Shown here: one piece after another, positions 1 through 6,435 of the stretch
Layout: every line of letters starts with the position of its first letter
Numbering within the stretch: the first letter of the stretch is position 1
Assembly: GCA_963711465.1 (NCBI GenBank)
Contig: CAVQEG010000001.1
Coordinates: 868,001 to 932,000 of the forward strand
DNA length: 64,000 nucleotides
Source: CAVQEG01 sp963711465
Lineage (GTDB): Bacteria > Bacteroidota > Ignavibacteria > OLB7
Reading direction: 5' to 3'
Position numbers and translations under genes: made by a program
Notes under the pieces: model-generated
Database searches by the model: none
What the model saw: the letters and a program-made list of their open reading frames with translations, nothing else
What the model was told of the DNA's origin: nothing

Positions 1-155
1 ACCTGATCCAGGTCATATTTCGCCGCGTTTCCGCATCCCATCTTTGTGAGCGATTCGAACCGACAGCTGACGACGCACGGTCGGGTCGCGGGTCGAATTC
101 CGTCGTCGTCTGAACAAGAGGCGACAGCCGATTCCTTGCGATTCTCTCTGCATTC

Positions 156-1262
156 ATGAAAGGACTCATCATTGGTGGCGGATTCTTGCTCGGGCTCGTC
201 CTCGGCTTCTGGCCGGGCGGGGTCTCTCGGGCGAAACCGTTGTGGTGGCGGATTCTGGCGGTAGTCTCGATGCTGGCGCTCGTCGGTCTCGCGCTCGGCG
301 TTCCGACCGGCGGCAGTTTCGACGCGGCGGCAAAGATCGGAATGACGCGCGGCGACACGGCCGTCGTTCCCATCCGCGCGACCGTCGTGGCGCTGCCCAA
401 CGATTCGACCGACACGTATCAGATGAAGGACGTGCTCGGCATGACCAACCCCGTTCGTGTCGAGGGGTCGGACATCGACCGATCGCAGCTTCAGCTGGGC
501 CACGACGTGATCATGGCGATGGACTTCGACCACGCGGCCCACGCATTCGTGGCGCACCGGCTCATCTCGGTCGATCCGCTGATGAGTCTGCCGCTGATTC
601 CGGGACTCGAAGAACGGGCTCGCAACCTCTACTTCCACGTTCCGGTGGCGTGGATCTCGCAGCTCGCGTGGTTCGTCGCCTTCGGATTCGCCGTCGTCTA
701 TCTGCGCAAACGGCGTCCGGAAGACGATATCCGAGCTGCGGCAGCGGCCGGCCTCGGCGCCCTGTTCTGTGTGCTGGCAGCCGTCACCGGCTCGATCTGG
801 GCGCGATTCAACTGGGGCGTCTTCTGGAACTGGGACCCGCGCCAGGTGTCGATCTTCATCGTGCTGGTGATCTACGGTGCGTACTTCGCACTGCGCTCGG
901 CCGTGGACAATCCGGAGCAGCGAGCGCGGTTCTCGGCCATCTATCTGGTTCTGCTCGCGCTGCCGGTCGTCTACTTCATGTTCATCATGCCGCGCCTGAC
1001 CGGCGGACTGCATCCCGGTTCGCAGGGTGACGTGAACATCGGCCCGGTGCTCTCGCCGAAGGAGGACGCGCTGCACCCGCTCAAGCAGGTGATCTTCGGC
1101 CTCTCCGGACTGTCCTACACGATGCTGTTCTTCTGGATGCTCAACATCGGCACGCGCTCACAGCTCTTCGACCTCCGTCGCCGCCGGCGTCAGCACGCCA
1201 GCGACGTGTCGGCGTCCGGGACGCCTGCGGCAATGGGTCCCGACGTGGTGCGTCTGTCCTGA
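156..1262 (+). CDS. ccmC: CcmC-type heme-handling protein of cytochrome c maturation, with N-terminal extension
   Basis: Integral membrane protein of System I cytochrome c maturation that passes heme to CcmE on the periplasmic side. The C-terminal part carries the family signature: a His in YFHVPVAW (about residue 161), the tryptophan-rich heme segment WGVFWNWDPRQ (about 223) and a second His in GGLHPGSQ (about 285), among roughly six hydrophobic segments. Usual CcmC is about 240 residues; this one is 368. It begins with two hydrophobic segments (about 5-20 and 30-50) and a soluble, beta-rich-looking stretch of about 90 residues before the conserved core. It leads the row ccmC-ccmD-ccmE-ccmE2-ccmF on one strand with tight spacing. 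No strong Shine-Dalgarno precedes the ATG. Family assignment is secure; the role of the extension is unknown. Confidence 0.9.
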   Translation: MKGLIIGGGFLLGLVLGFWPGGVSRAKPLWWRILAVVSMLALVGLALGVPTGGSFDAAAKIGMTRGDTAVVPIRATVVALPNDSTDTYQMKDVLGMTNPVRVEGSDIDRSQLQLGHDVIMAMDFDHAAHAFVAHRLISVDPLMSLPLIPGLEERARNLYFHVPVAWISQLAWFVAFGFAVVYLRKRRPEDDIRAAAAAGLGALFCVLAAVTGSIWARFNWGVFWNWDPRQVSIFIVLVIYGAYFALRSAVDNPEQRARFSAIYLVLLALPVVYFMFIMPRLTGGLHPGSQGDVNIGPVLSPKEDALHPLKQVIFGLSGLSYTMLFFWMLNIGTRSQLFDLRRRRRQHASDVSASGTPAAMGPDVVRLS

Positions 1263-1287
1263 GATTTCATTCCGAGGATACCCTCAC

Positions 1288-1422
1288 ATGCAGTTTCTCG
1301 TCGACAACTCCATCTATGTAACGCTGATCATCGCGTTGATCACGACGATCGGCCTTTACTTCTACCTCGGCCGGGTGGATGCCCGGCTGCGCAAGCTCGA
1401 AAGGGAGGAACCCAACCGATGA
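1288..1422 (+). CDS. Small single-pass CcmD-like protein
   Basis: A 44-residue ORF between ccmC and ccmE. It has a short N-terminus, one hydrophobic segment (about residues 9-28, VTLIIALITTIGLYFYLG) and a charged tail ending DARLRKLEREEPNR. That is the size, topology and gene position of CcmD, the small helper that holds CcmE in complex with CcmC (and CcmAB where present) in System I. The stop overlaps the ccmE start (ATGA at 1419-1422), which supports translation. CcmD sequences are poorly conserved, so the assignment rests on position and topology. Confidence 0.72.
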   Translation: MQFLVDNSIYVTLIIALITTIGLYFYLGRVDARLRKLEREEPNR

Positions 1423-1814
1423 AACCCAAGTACATCATCGGCATCGTTGCCGCACTCGCCCTGGTGGTGACCGCCGTCATGTCGGTCGAAAGTGAGAAGA
1501 TCGAATACATGGACTTCGCCTCGGCGGTCAGAAGCGGTCGAACCGCGCAGATCTCCGGATCGTGGGTCAAGGACAAGGGCTTCACCTACGACTCGAAGTC
1601 GAATGAATTCAAGTTCGAGATGCGCGATCAGAAGGGCACCGTCATGCCGGTGGTGCTCAATGGCGCCAAGCCGAACAACTTCGAGATCGCGCCGACGGTG
1701 GTTGCGACCGGAGCGGTCGACGGCAATACGTTTCACGCGACGAACATCCTGACGAAGTGTCCGTCGAAGTACAGTTCACCCACGCCGGGTGAAGCAAGCA
1801 ACCCACGATCCTGA
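1419..1814 (+). CDS. ccmE: CcmE heme chaperone, cysteine (CXXXY) variant
   Basis: Periplasmic heme chaperone of System I, anchored by one N-terminal membrane segment (about residues 5-22) followed by an OB-fold beta barrel. In classical CcmE the heme is bound covalently by a His in a HxxxY motif just after the barrel, in the context LAKHDExY. Here the equivalent place reads LTKCPSKY (Cys at about 114, Tyr at 118), so the ligand is a Cys in a CXXXY motif, a variant known from archaea and some delta-proteobacteria. Length (131) is normal. It overlaps the ccmD-like gene by ATGA and is followed by a second, ligand-less CcmE-like gene. Confidence 0.88.
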   Translation: MKPKYIIGIVAALALVVTAVMSVESEKIEYMDFASAVRSGRTAQISGSWVKDKGFTYDSKSNEFKFEMRDQKGTVMPVVLNGAKPNNFEIAPTVVATGAVDGNTFHATNILTKCPSKYSSPTPGEASNPRS

Positions 1815-1886
1815 GACGTTCCCAGCACGGGCGGGGCGCCTCCTGGCGTCACCGCCGAGCACCTGACTGCTCTGCCATCTACGATC

Positions 1887-2255
1887 ATGTCCCGACGCAT
1901 TCTCTTCAGCTCGTTCTTCGTCGCCTTCGCCGCCGTTGTGATCTTCTACGCCAGCGCACACGTGCGTGTGCCGGCGATGAACTTCGACGAAGCGGCGCAG
2001 GTAACCGATGCCCGCAAGCACGTGCGGGTCAGCGGAACGGTGGTCGAGGGACAGGTGGGTGAGCAGGACGGGGTCGTGCAGTTCATGATGAGTGACAAGG
2101 CCGGGCGTCAGTGTGAGGTCGAATACGATCAGCCGAACGACTTCACGGCCGGACAGCTCGATCGAGCGGCAAAGTCATCGAGTGAAATCTCGGTGATCGG
2201 CCGCTGGATGGGCGACCACTTCGTCGCCTCCGAGGTGCTGCTACCGGCCTACTGA
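1887..2255 (+). CDS. Second CcmE-like OB-fold protein lacking the heme-ligand tail
   Basis: A 122-residue protein with an N-terminal membrane anchor (about residues 5-24) and a CcmE-like barrel. It shares with the upstream CcmE the pattern of a FDEAAQV segment after the anchor, a VSGTV strand and a final strand HFVASEVLLPAY. It stops exactly where CcmE would carry its HxxxY or CXXXY heme tail, so it has no ligand in the usual place. A CEVEY sequence lies inside the barrel but not in the family position. It lies between ccmE and ccmF in the same row, so a role in heme handling or in contact with CcmF is likely; this is inference. It may be a degenerate duplicate. Confidence 0.7.
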   Translation: MSRRILFSSFFVAFAAVVIFYASAHVRVPAMNFDEAAQVTDARKHVRVSGTVVEGQVGEQDGVVQFMMSDKAGRQCEVEYDQPNDFTAGQLDRAAKSSSEISVIGRWMGDHFVASEVLLPAY

Positions 2256-2281
2256 CAGTACTCACGCAATTCCCTGTACCC

Positions 2282-4678
2282 ATGTTCGGATCGGCATTTC
2301 TCTCCATTGCCCTGGCCAGCGCGATCGTCGCGATGGTCTGCTACGCGATCAGCATCCGACGCGAGAGCGAGCGCCTGCTGACGATCGGCCGCATCGGCTT
2401 CCACATCGCAGTGGTGAGCTTCATGTGCGCCGCCGCCTCGCTGATGTACCTGATCTTCACGCATCAGTTCGAGTACTCCTACGTCTTCAGCTACTCATCG
2501 CGCAACCTCTCGACGCCACTGCTCTTCGCCTCGTTCTACGCCGGTCAGCAGGGGAGCTTCATGCTCTGGACGCTGATGGTGTCGCTCATCGGCATCGGCG
2601 TGCTCGGCTACTCGCAGAAGGTGCATTACGAGGCGCCTGTGATGACGGTGTACATGCTGGTGATGACGATGCTGCTGGTGATCCTCGTCGTCAAGTCTCC
2701 GTTTGCGACCATCTGGTCGGAGGGGGCACGACAGATTCCCGCAGACGGCCGGGGAATGAATCCGACGCTGGAGAACCTCTGGATCACGATTCACCCCCCG
2801 ATCCTCTTCACCGGCTTCGCCGCGATGACCGTGCCGTTCGTCTTCGCCGTGGCAGGCCTTATCAAGCGCGACTACCAGCGATGGATTTCGATCTCTCTGC
2901 CGTGGGCGCTCTTCGCGTCGATGGTGCTCGGCTTCGGTGTGATGCTCGGCGGCTGGTGGGCCTACGAAACGCTTGGCTGGGGTGGCTTCTGGGGCTGGGA
3001 TCCGGTCGAGAATTCCTCGCTCATCCCATGGCTCGTCTGCGTCGCGCTCGTGCATACGATGCTGGTGCAGAAGCGCACCGGCAGCGATGGCGTCAGACAG
3101 GGAACCGAACAGCGGGTGGGCGGACTGGTCAAGACGAATTTTGCCCTGGCGATCGGCGCCTTCGTGCTGGTGCTCTACTCGACGTTCCTCACGCGATCGG
3201 GCGTCCTCGGCGACACGTCGGTGCACAGCTTCGTCGAGCCGGGCATGTTCATCTACGCGGTGCTGCTCGGCATCATCATCCTCTTCAGTGCGATCGGCGT
3301 CGGCATGCTCGCCTCGCGGTGGAAGGACCTGCAGCAGCGGTCGATGGAGATGCGCCTGATGTCCCGCGAGAACGCGCTGGGCCTCGGCTCGGCCGTGCTG
3401 ATGGCCTCTGCAATGGTCGTTCTCATCGGCACGAGCTGGCCCATCATCGTTCCCCTCTTCGGTCAGCCGAAGGTTGCCGTCCCGACGGATTTCTACAACA
3501 ACACGCAGTTGCCGATCGCGTTTGCAATCGTCCTGCTCAACGGCATCGCGATGATGCTGAAGTGGAAGTCGACCGAACCGCGTGAGTTCTTCCGGGGTAT
3601 CACCGTTGCGGCGGTCGTTGCCGCGCTTGGTACCGTCGGCCTCATACTGCTCGGCGTCACCGAGCCGGTCTACGCGCTGCTTGGATTCGGTTCGCTGCTC
3701 GCACTCGTAGTCAATCTCCAGGTTGGATCGCGTGTCATTCGCGGCAACCGCCGGATGGTCGGTGCCTACGTCTCGCACGCAGGCATCTCGCTGGTGATGC
3801 TCGGCATCATCTTCACCTCCCGCTACAGCCAGACGCAGCACGTTGTCCTGCCACAGGGCGAGCCGCAGAACGTCTTCGGCTACAAGGTCACCTACGTCGG
3901 CTGGGAACAGATCGACCTCGAGAAGAAGGACCGTGAGGTCCTGCGCCACACGATTACGCTGGAGAAGGGGGGAAACAAATTCGAAGTCGGGCCGACCACG
4001 ATGCTCAGCGATTTCAACAACCGCCAGGGCGCGTTCATGCATCCGGGGATTCTCTACACGCCGACGAAGGACATCTACGTGGCGCCGCAGAGTCTCGACC
4101 AGGTGGGCGGCAATCCGAAGCTGCACCTGATGAAGCACACATCGGCGGTGCTGCCGTTTGATTCAACGGTATCGGTGACGCTGATGGCGATCGACATGTC
4201 GGGCGCGGCACGTGATGGTCGACAGCGGGCGATCCTGCAGGTCGCGACTCCCGACACGACGGTGATGATCAATGCCGACCGCTTTCTCGACGGTCGCGTG
4301 CTTGCCGCGAGCATCCCGACGACGGACATGGAGGTGAAGTTCTCCGACATCGACGTCGTTCAGCCGATCTCGGCAGGAAAGTCGAAGGCGGTGCTGGAGT
4401 TCAGCTCGCCCAGAGTCACGCCAACGCCGGTGAAGACGGCGATCAGCGTCGACATCTCGGTCAAGCCGTTCATCTCCCTCGTGTGGGTGGGCGTGCTGAT
4501 CATGGTCGGCGGGTTCGCCTTCGCCATCGTGCGGCGGCGTAAGGATTCCCGGATTCACGAACGGCGGCCACCGCGGGGCGGAGCCGGCACCGGCGAACCG
4601 ACCGGACCGAGGAGCACTCCGCGCGTGGTGAGCGAGAACGTTCGCGAATCGGTGGTGGCACGCACGGCAACGCAGTAG
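2282..4678 (+). CDS. ccmF: CcmF heme lyase subunit
   Basis: Large polytopic membrane protein of the System I heme lyase, which joins heme to CXXCH motifs of apocytochromes. Many hydrophobic segments are visible. The WWD heme-handling motif GWGGFWGWDPVENSS is at about residues 229-244, followed by conserved LIPWL. A large periplasmic region at about 510-710 precedes a last membrane segment (about 722-742) and an Arg-rich cytoplasmic tail. At 798 residues it is longer than the usual roughly 650, mostly in the C-terminal periplasmic part and tail. It closes the ccm row; no CcmA, CcmB, CcmG or CcmH gene lies within the window. Confidence 0.93.
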   Translation: MFGSAFLSIALASAIVAMVCYAISIRRESERLLTIGRIGFHIAVVSFMCAAASLMYLIFTHQFEYSYVFSYSSRNLSTPLLFASFYAGQQGSFMLWTLMVSLIGIGVLGYSQKVHYEAPVMTVYMLVMTMLLVILVVKSPFATIWSEGARQIPADGRGMNPTLENLWITIHPPILFTGFAAMTVPFVFAVAGLIKRDYQRWISISLPWALFASMVLGFGVMLGGWWAYETLGWGGFWGWDPVENSSLIPWLVCVALVHTMLVQKRTGSDGVRQGTEQRVGGLVKTNFALAIGAFVLVLYSTFLTRSGVLGDTSVHSFVEPGMFIYAVLLGIIILFSAIGVGMLASRWKDLQQRSMEMRLMSRENALGLGSAVLMASAMVVLIGTSWPIIVPLFGQPKVAVPTDFYNNTQLPIAFAIVLLNGIAMMLKWKSTEPREFFRGITVAAVVAALGTVGLILLGVTEPVYALLGFGSLLALVVNLQVGSRVIRGNRRMVGAYVSHAGISLVMLGIIFTSRYSQTQHVVLPQGEPQNVFGYKVTYVGWEQIDLEKKDREVLRHTITLEKGGNKFEVGPTTMLSDFNNRQGAFMHPGILYTPTKDIYVAPQSLDQVGGNPKLHLMKHTSAVLPFDSTVSVTLMAIDMSGAARDGRQRAILQVATPDTTVMINADRFLDGRVLAASIPTTDMEVKFSDIDVVQPISAGKSKAVLEFSSPRVTPTPVKTAISVDISVKPFISLVWVGVLIMVGGFAFAIVRRRKDSRIHERRPPRGGAGTGEPTGPRSTPRVVSENVRESVVARTATQ

Positions 4679-4723
4679 CTGCCGCGGCATTCAATTCCAG
4701 TCGAACATTCAGGACACACGACA

Positions 4724-5248
4724 ATGTCCGCGACGAAACAGCCGGCGACGCTCGGCGAAACCAAGGAGATCCACGAGGAGGACCGGATCCTCACGGAGGA
4801 TCAGAAGAAGAAGGCGGTGGAGATCTTCACCAAGTTCCTCCACGACGGCCGCTACCGTTCCACCGCCGAGCGCTTCAAGGTGCTCGACGCGGTGCTCGAC
4901 TACGGCGGGCACTTCAACGCGGACGAACTGTACGCGGCGATGGTGACCCAGCGGCTGCGCATCAGTCGCGCGACCGTGTACTCGACGCTCGAACTGCTCG
5001 AGAAGTCGGGAATCATCGTCAAACACAACTTCCGCTCGGAGCGCAGCTACTACGAGGTGAGCTTCGATGAGCCGAACCACGACCACCTGATCTGCGTCAA
5101 CTGCGGACACATCACCGAGTTCGTACATCCGCAGCTGCTGGCGGTCCGCAAACAGATCGCCGAGAAGGCGGGTCTGAAGGTGATCGAACACTCCTTCCAG
5201 ATCTTCGCCGAGTGCGAAGATCCTGCTCATTGTCCCCACAAGGCCTAG
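4724..5248 (+). CDS. Fur-family metal-responsive transcriptional regulator
   Basis: Cytoplasmic winged-helix repressor of the Fur/Zur/PerR family. The DNA-binding domain spans about residues 35-105, including YRSTAERFKVLDAVL and the helix RISRATVYSTLELLEKSG. The dimerisation and metal domain follows with the HDHLICVNCGH signature at about 118-129 (paired Cys for structural zinc) and a second Cys pair in ECEDPAHCP near the end. A charged extension of about 30 residues (EDRILTEDQKKKAVEIF) precedes the core, as often seen in this phylum. It sits 45 bases after ccmF and 6 bases before an unknown gene. Whether it senses iron, zinc or peroxide cannot be read from the sequence. Confidence 0.92.
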   Translation: MSATKQPATLGETKEIHEEDRILTEDQKKKAVEIFTKFLHDGRYRSTAERFKVLDAVLDYGGHFNADELYAAMVTQRLRISRATVYSTLELLEKSGIIVKHNFRSERSYYEVSFDEPNHDHLICVNCGHITEFVHPQLLAVRKQIAEKAGLKVIEHSFQIFAECEDPAHCPHKA

Positions 5249-5254
5249 TTCCCC

Positions 5255-5899
5255 ATGTTCAGCAAGCACGTCTGGCACGATCGGCGCCACCAGGCTGAAG
5301 TCTTCATCAACGACGATGGCGAGGTTTCCGGCACCATCGTCGCCTACAAGGGTGCCGTCTGCCTGATCAATCCACGACCGGAAATTCTCACGGCGCTATA
5401 CCAGGAGGCGAAGATCAGACGGATTCTCGCCGTACGGGCGGTGATTCTCACCGACAGCCGGATGGAATTCACGCGCGGACTCTGTGCGCTCGTCGGCTAC
5501 TCGCGCGGTTTGCGTCGGCGCCGTCCTCTGGAAATTCTCACGAGTACGGACGTCGACATCTCCTACGACTTCCTGAATTCATGCTGTGCCCGGCTGCTCG
5601 GGGACACCGCACCGTTCGACGTCGAGATTCGGAAGCTGCGCAACGTGCAGCGCCATCAGGTCGGCGACGGAGCGGTGTGCTTCGTGCGGTTGCCGGCGAG
5701 TCAGCGGGGAGGTGATGCGAACCCCTATGTGGTGATCGAAACGAGCGAACGGACCATGCACTACTACGATGAGACGCATCGTGGAGAATTCGACGACGTA
5801 CACGACGCCCGCACGGCGCGACCGCATCTGGTGGTGCGCGCCCAGGAAATGCCGTCGATGACCCGCCGCCAGGCCGGAGATCTCATCGATGCGGGGTAG
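5255..5899 (+). CDS. Degenerate metallo-beta-lactamase-fold-like protein, probably not a hydrolase
   Basis: A 214-residue soluble protein. The segment AVILTDSRMEFTRGLCALV (about residues 64-82) has the shape of the metallo-beta-lactamase metal-binding loop of the form LTHxHxDHxxGL, but each His that would bind zinc is replaced. The flanking pattern of beta strands (GTIVAYKGAVCLINP, then RRPLEILTS) also resembles that fold. It is therefore most likely a non-catalytic relative, although the match is by eye and remote. It starts 6 bases after the Fur-family gene, so the two are probably co-transcribed and may be functionally linked. A strong hairpin follows at 5931-5966. Function unknown. Confidence 0.6.
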   Translation: MFSKHVWHDRRHQAEVFINDDGEVSGTIVAYKGAVCLINPRPEILTALYQEAKIRRILAVRAVILTDSRMEFTRGLCALVGYSRGLRRRRPLEILTSTDVDISYDFLNSCCARLLGDTAPFDVEIRKLRNVQRHQVGDGAVCFVRLPASQRGGDANPYVVIETSERTMHYYDETHRGEFDDVHDARTARPHLVVRAQEMPSMTRRQAGDLIDAG

Positions 5900-5930
5900 T
5901 ACCCGCCTGAACCCGACGGTACCGAAATGA

Positions 5931-5966
5931 ACATCGCCCGCTCCGGACGTTCGGAGCGGGCGATGT
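5931..5966. terminator. Bidirectional intrinsic terminator between convergent genes
   Basis: A perfect 15-bp inverted repeat (5931-5945 with 5952-5966) encloses a 6-base loop (GACGTT). It sits between the + strand MBL-like gene and the - strand HMA protein gene, which converge here. The flanks are only weakly T-rich, so the stem itself is the main evidence. Confidence 0.75.
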
Positions 5967-5992
5967 CGTTCTCAACGGATTGCTTCGGCGAG

Positions 5993-6346
5993 TCAGTCAT
6001 CACACGAACCGCCGCTGCTGTCAGCATGCGGCTTGCAGCACATCGGCAGACGTGCCTGCGCGCCCCGGTCGGCAGGCTGATCACCGGCCGTGTATCCGAC
6101 TGCGGCAATCGCCTGCTCGAGCTTCAGGCGGTTCGTCTTCGCCTCGTCGTAGGCGATGATCACCGTCTTCGACGAGGCATCGGCTGCGACCGTCGCCACA
6201 CCGTCGATGCTGGTGAGCGCCTTCGAAATCCTCGCCTCGCACGAACCGCACTGCATGTCCGGAACCGAGAGCGTATCGGACTTCGCTTCGGAAACCATCG
6301 TGGCAGCAATGAACGCCACGATGAAGAGGAGTAGGTATCTGCCCAT
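5993..6346 (-). CDS. Secreted heavy-metal-associated (HMA) domain protein
   Basis: A 117-residue protein with an N-terminal signal peptide (about residues 1-20) and one ferredoxin-like HMA domain of the MerP/CopZ type. The metal site is MQCGSC (Cys 33 and 36), followed by the typical GV-containing strand and a final strand with IAAVGYTAG. Unusually, the tail after the domain holds a further Cys/His cluster, including PMCCKPH and SGGSCDD, which could bind metal. It is predicted to be a periplasmic metal-binding protein (copper, mercury or zinc; not resolved). It lies downstream of ftsK on the same strand, with no transporter or mer gene nearby. Confidence 0.85.
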   Translation of the reverse strand: MGRYLLLFIVAFIAATMVSEAKSDTLSVPDMQCGSCEARISKALTSIDGVATVAADASSKTVIIAYDEAKTNRLKLEQAIAAVGYTAGDQPADRGAQARLPMCCKPHADSSGGSCDD

Positions 6347-6435
6347 GGGTCTTTGCGGAAAATGTTGTGAGACGACGGGAACTCAGCGACCGGAAAGATA
6401 CTCACCGACGGGCTACCGCTGACGCAGCGCGGGCC

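Noticed and set aside
2495..4138. Long minus-strand open frame opposite ccmF
   Set aside because: Composition is extreme in His, Arg and Glu, as expected from the complement of a membrane protein gene; ccmF is clear.
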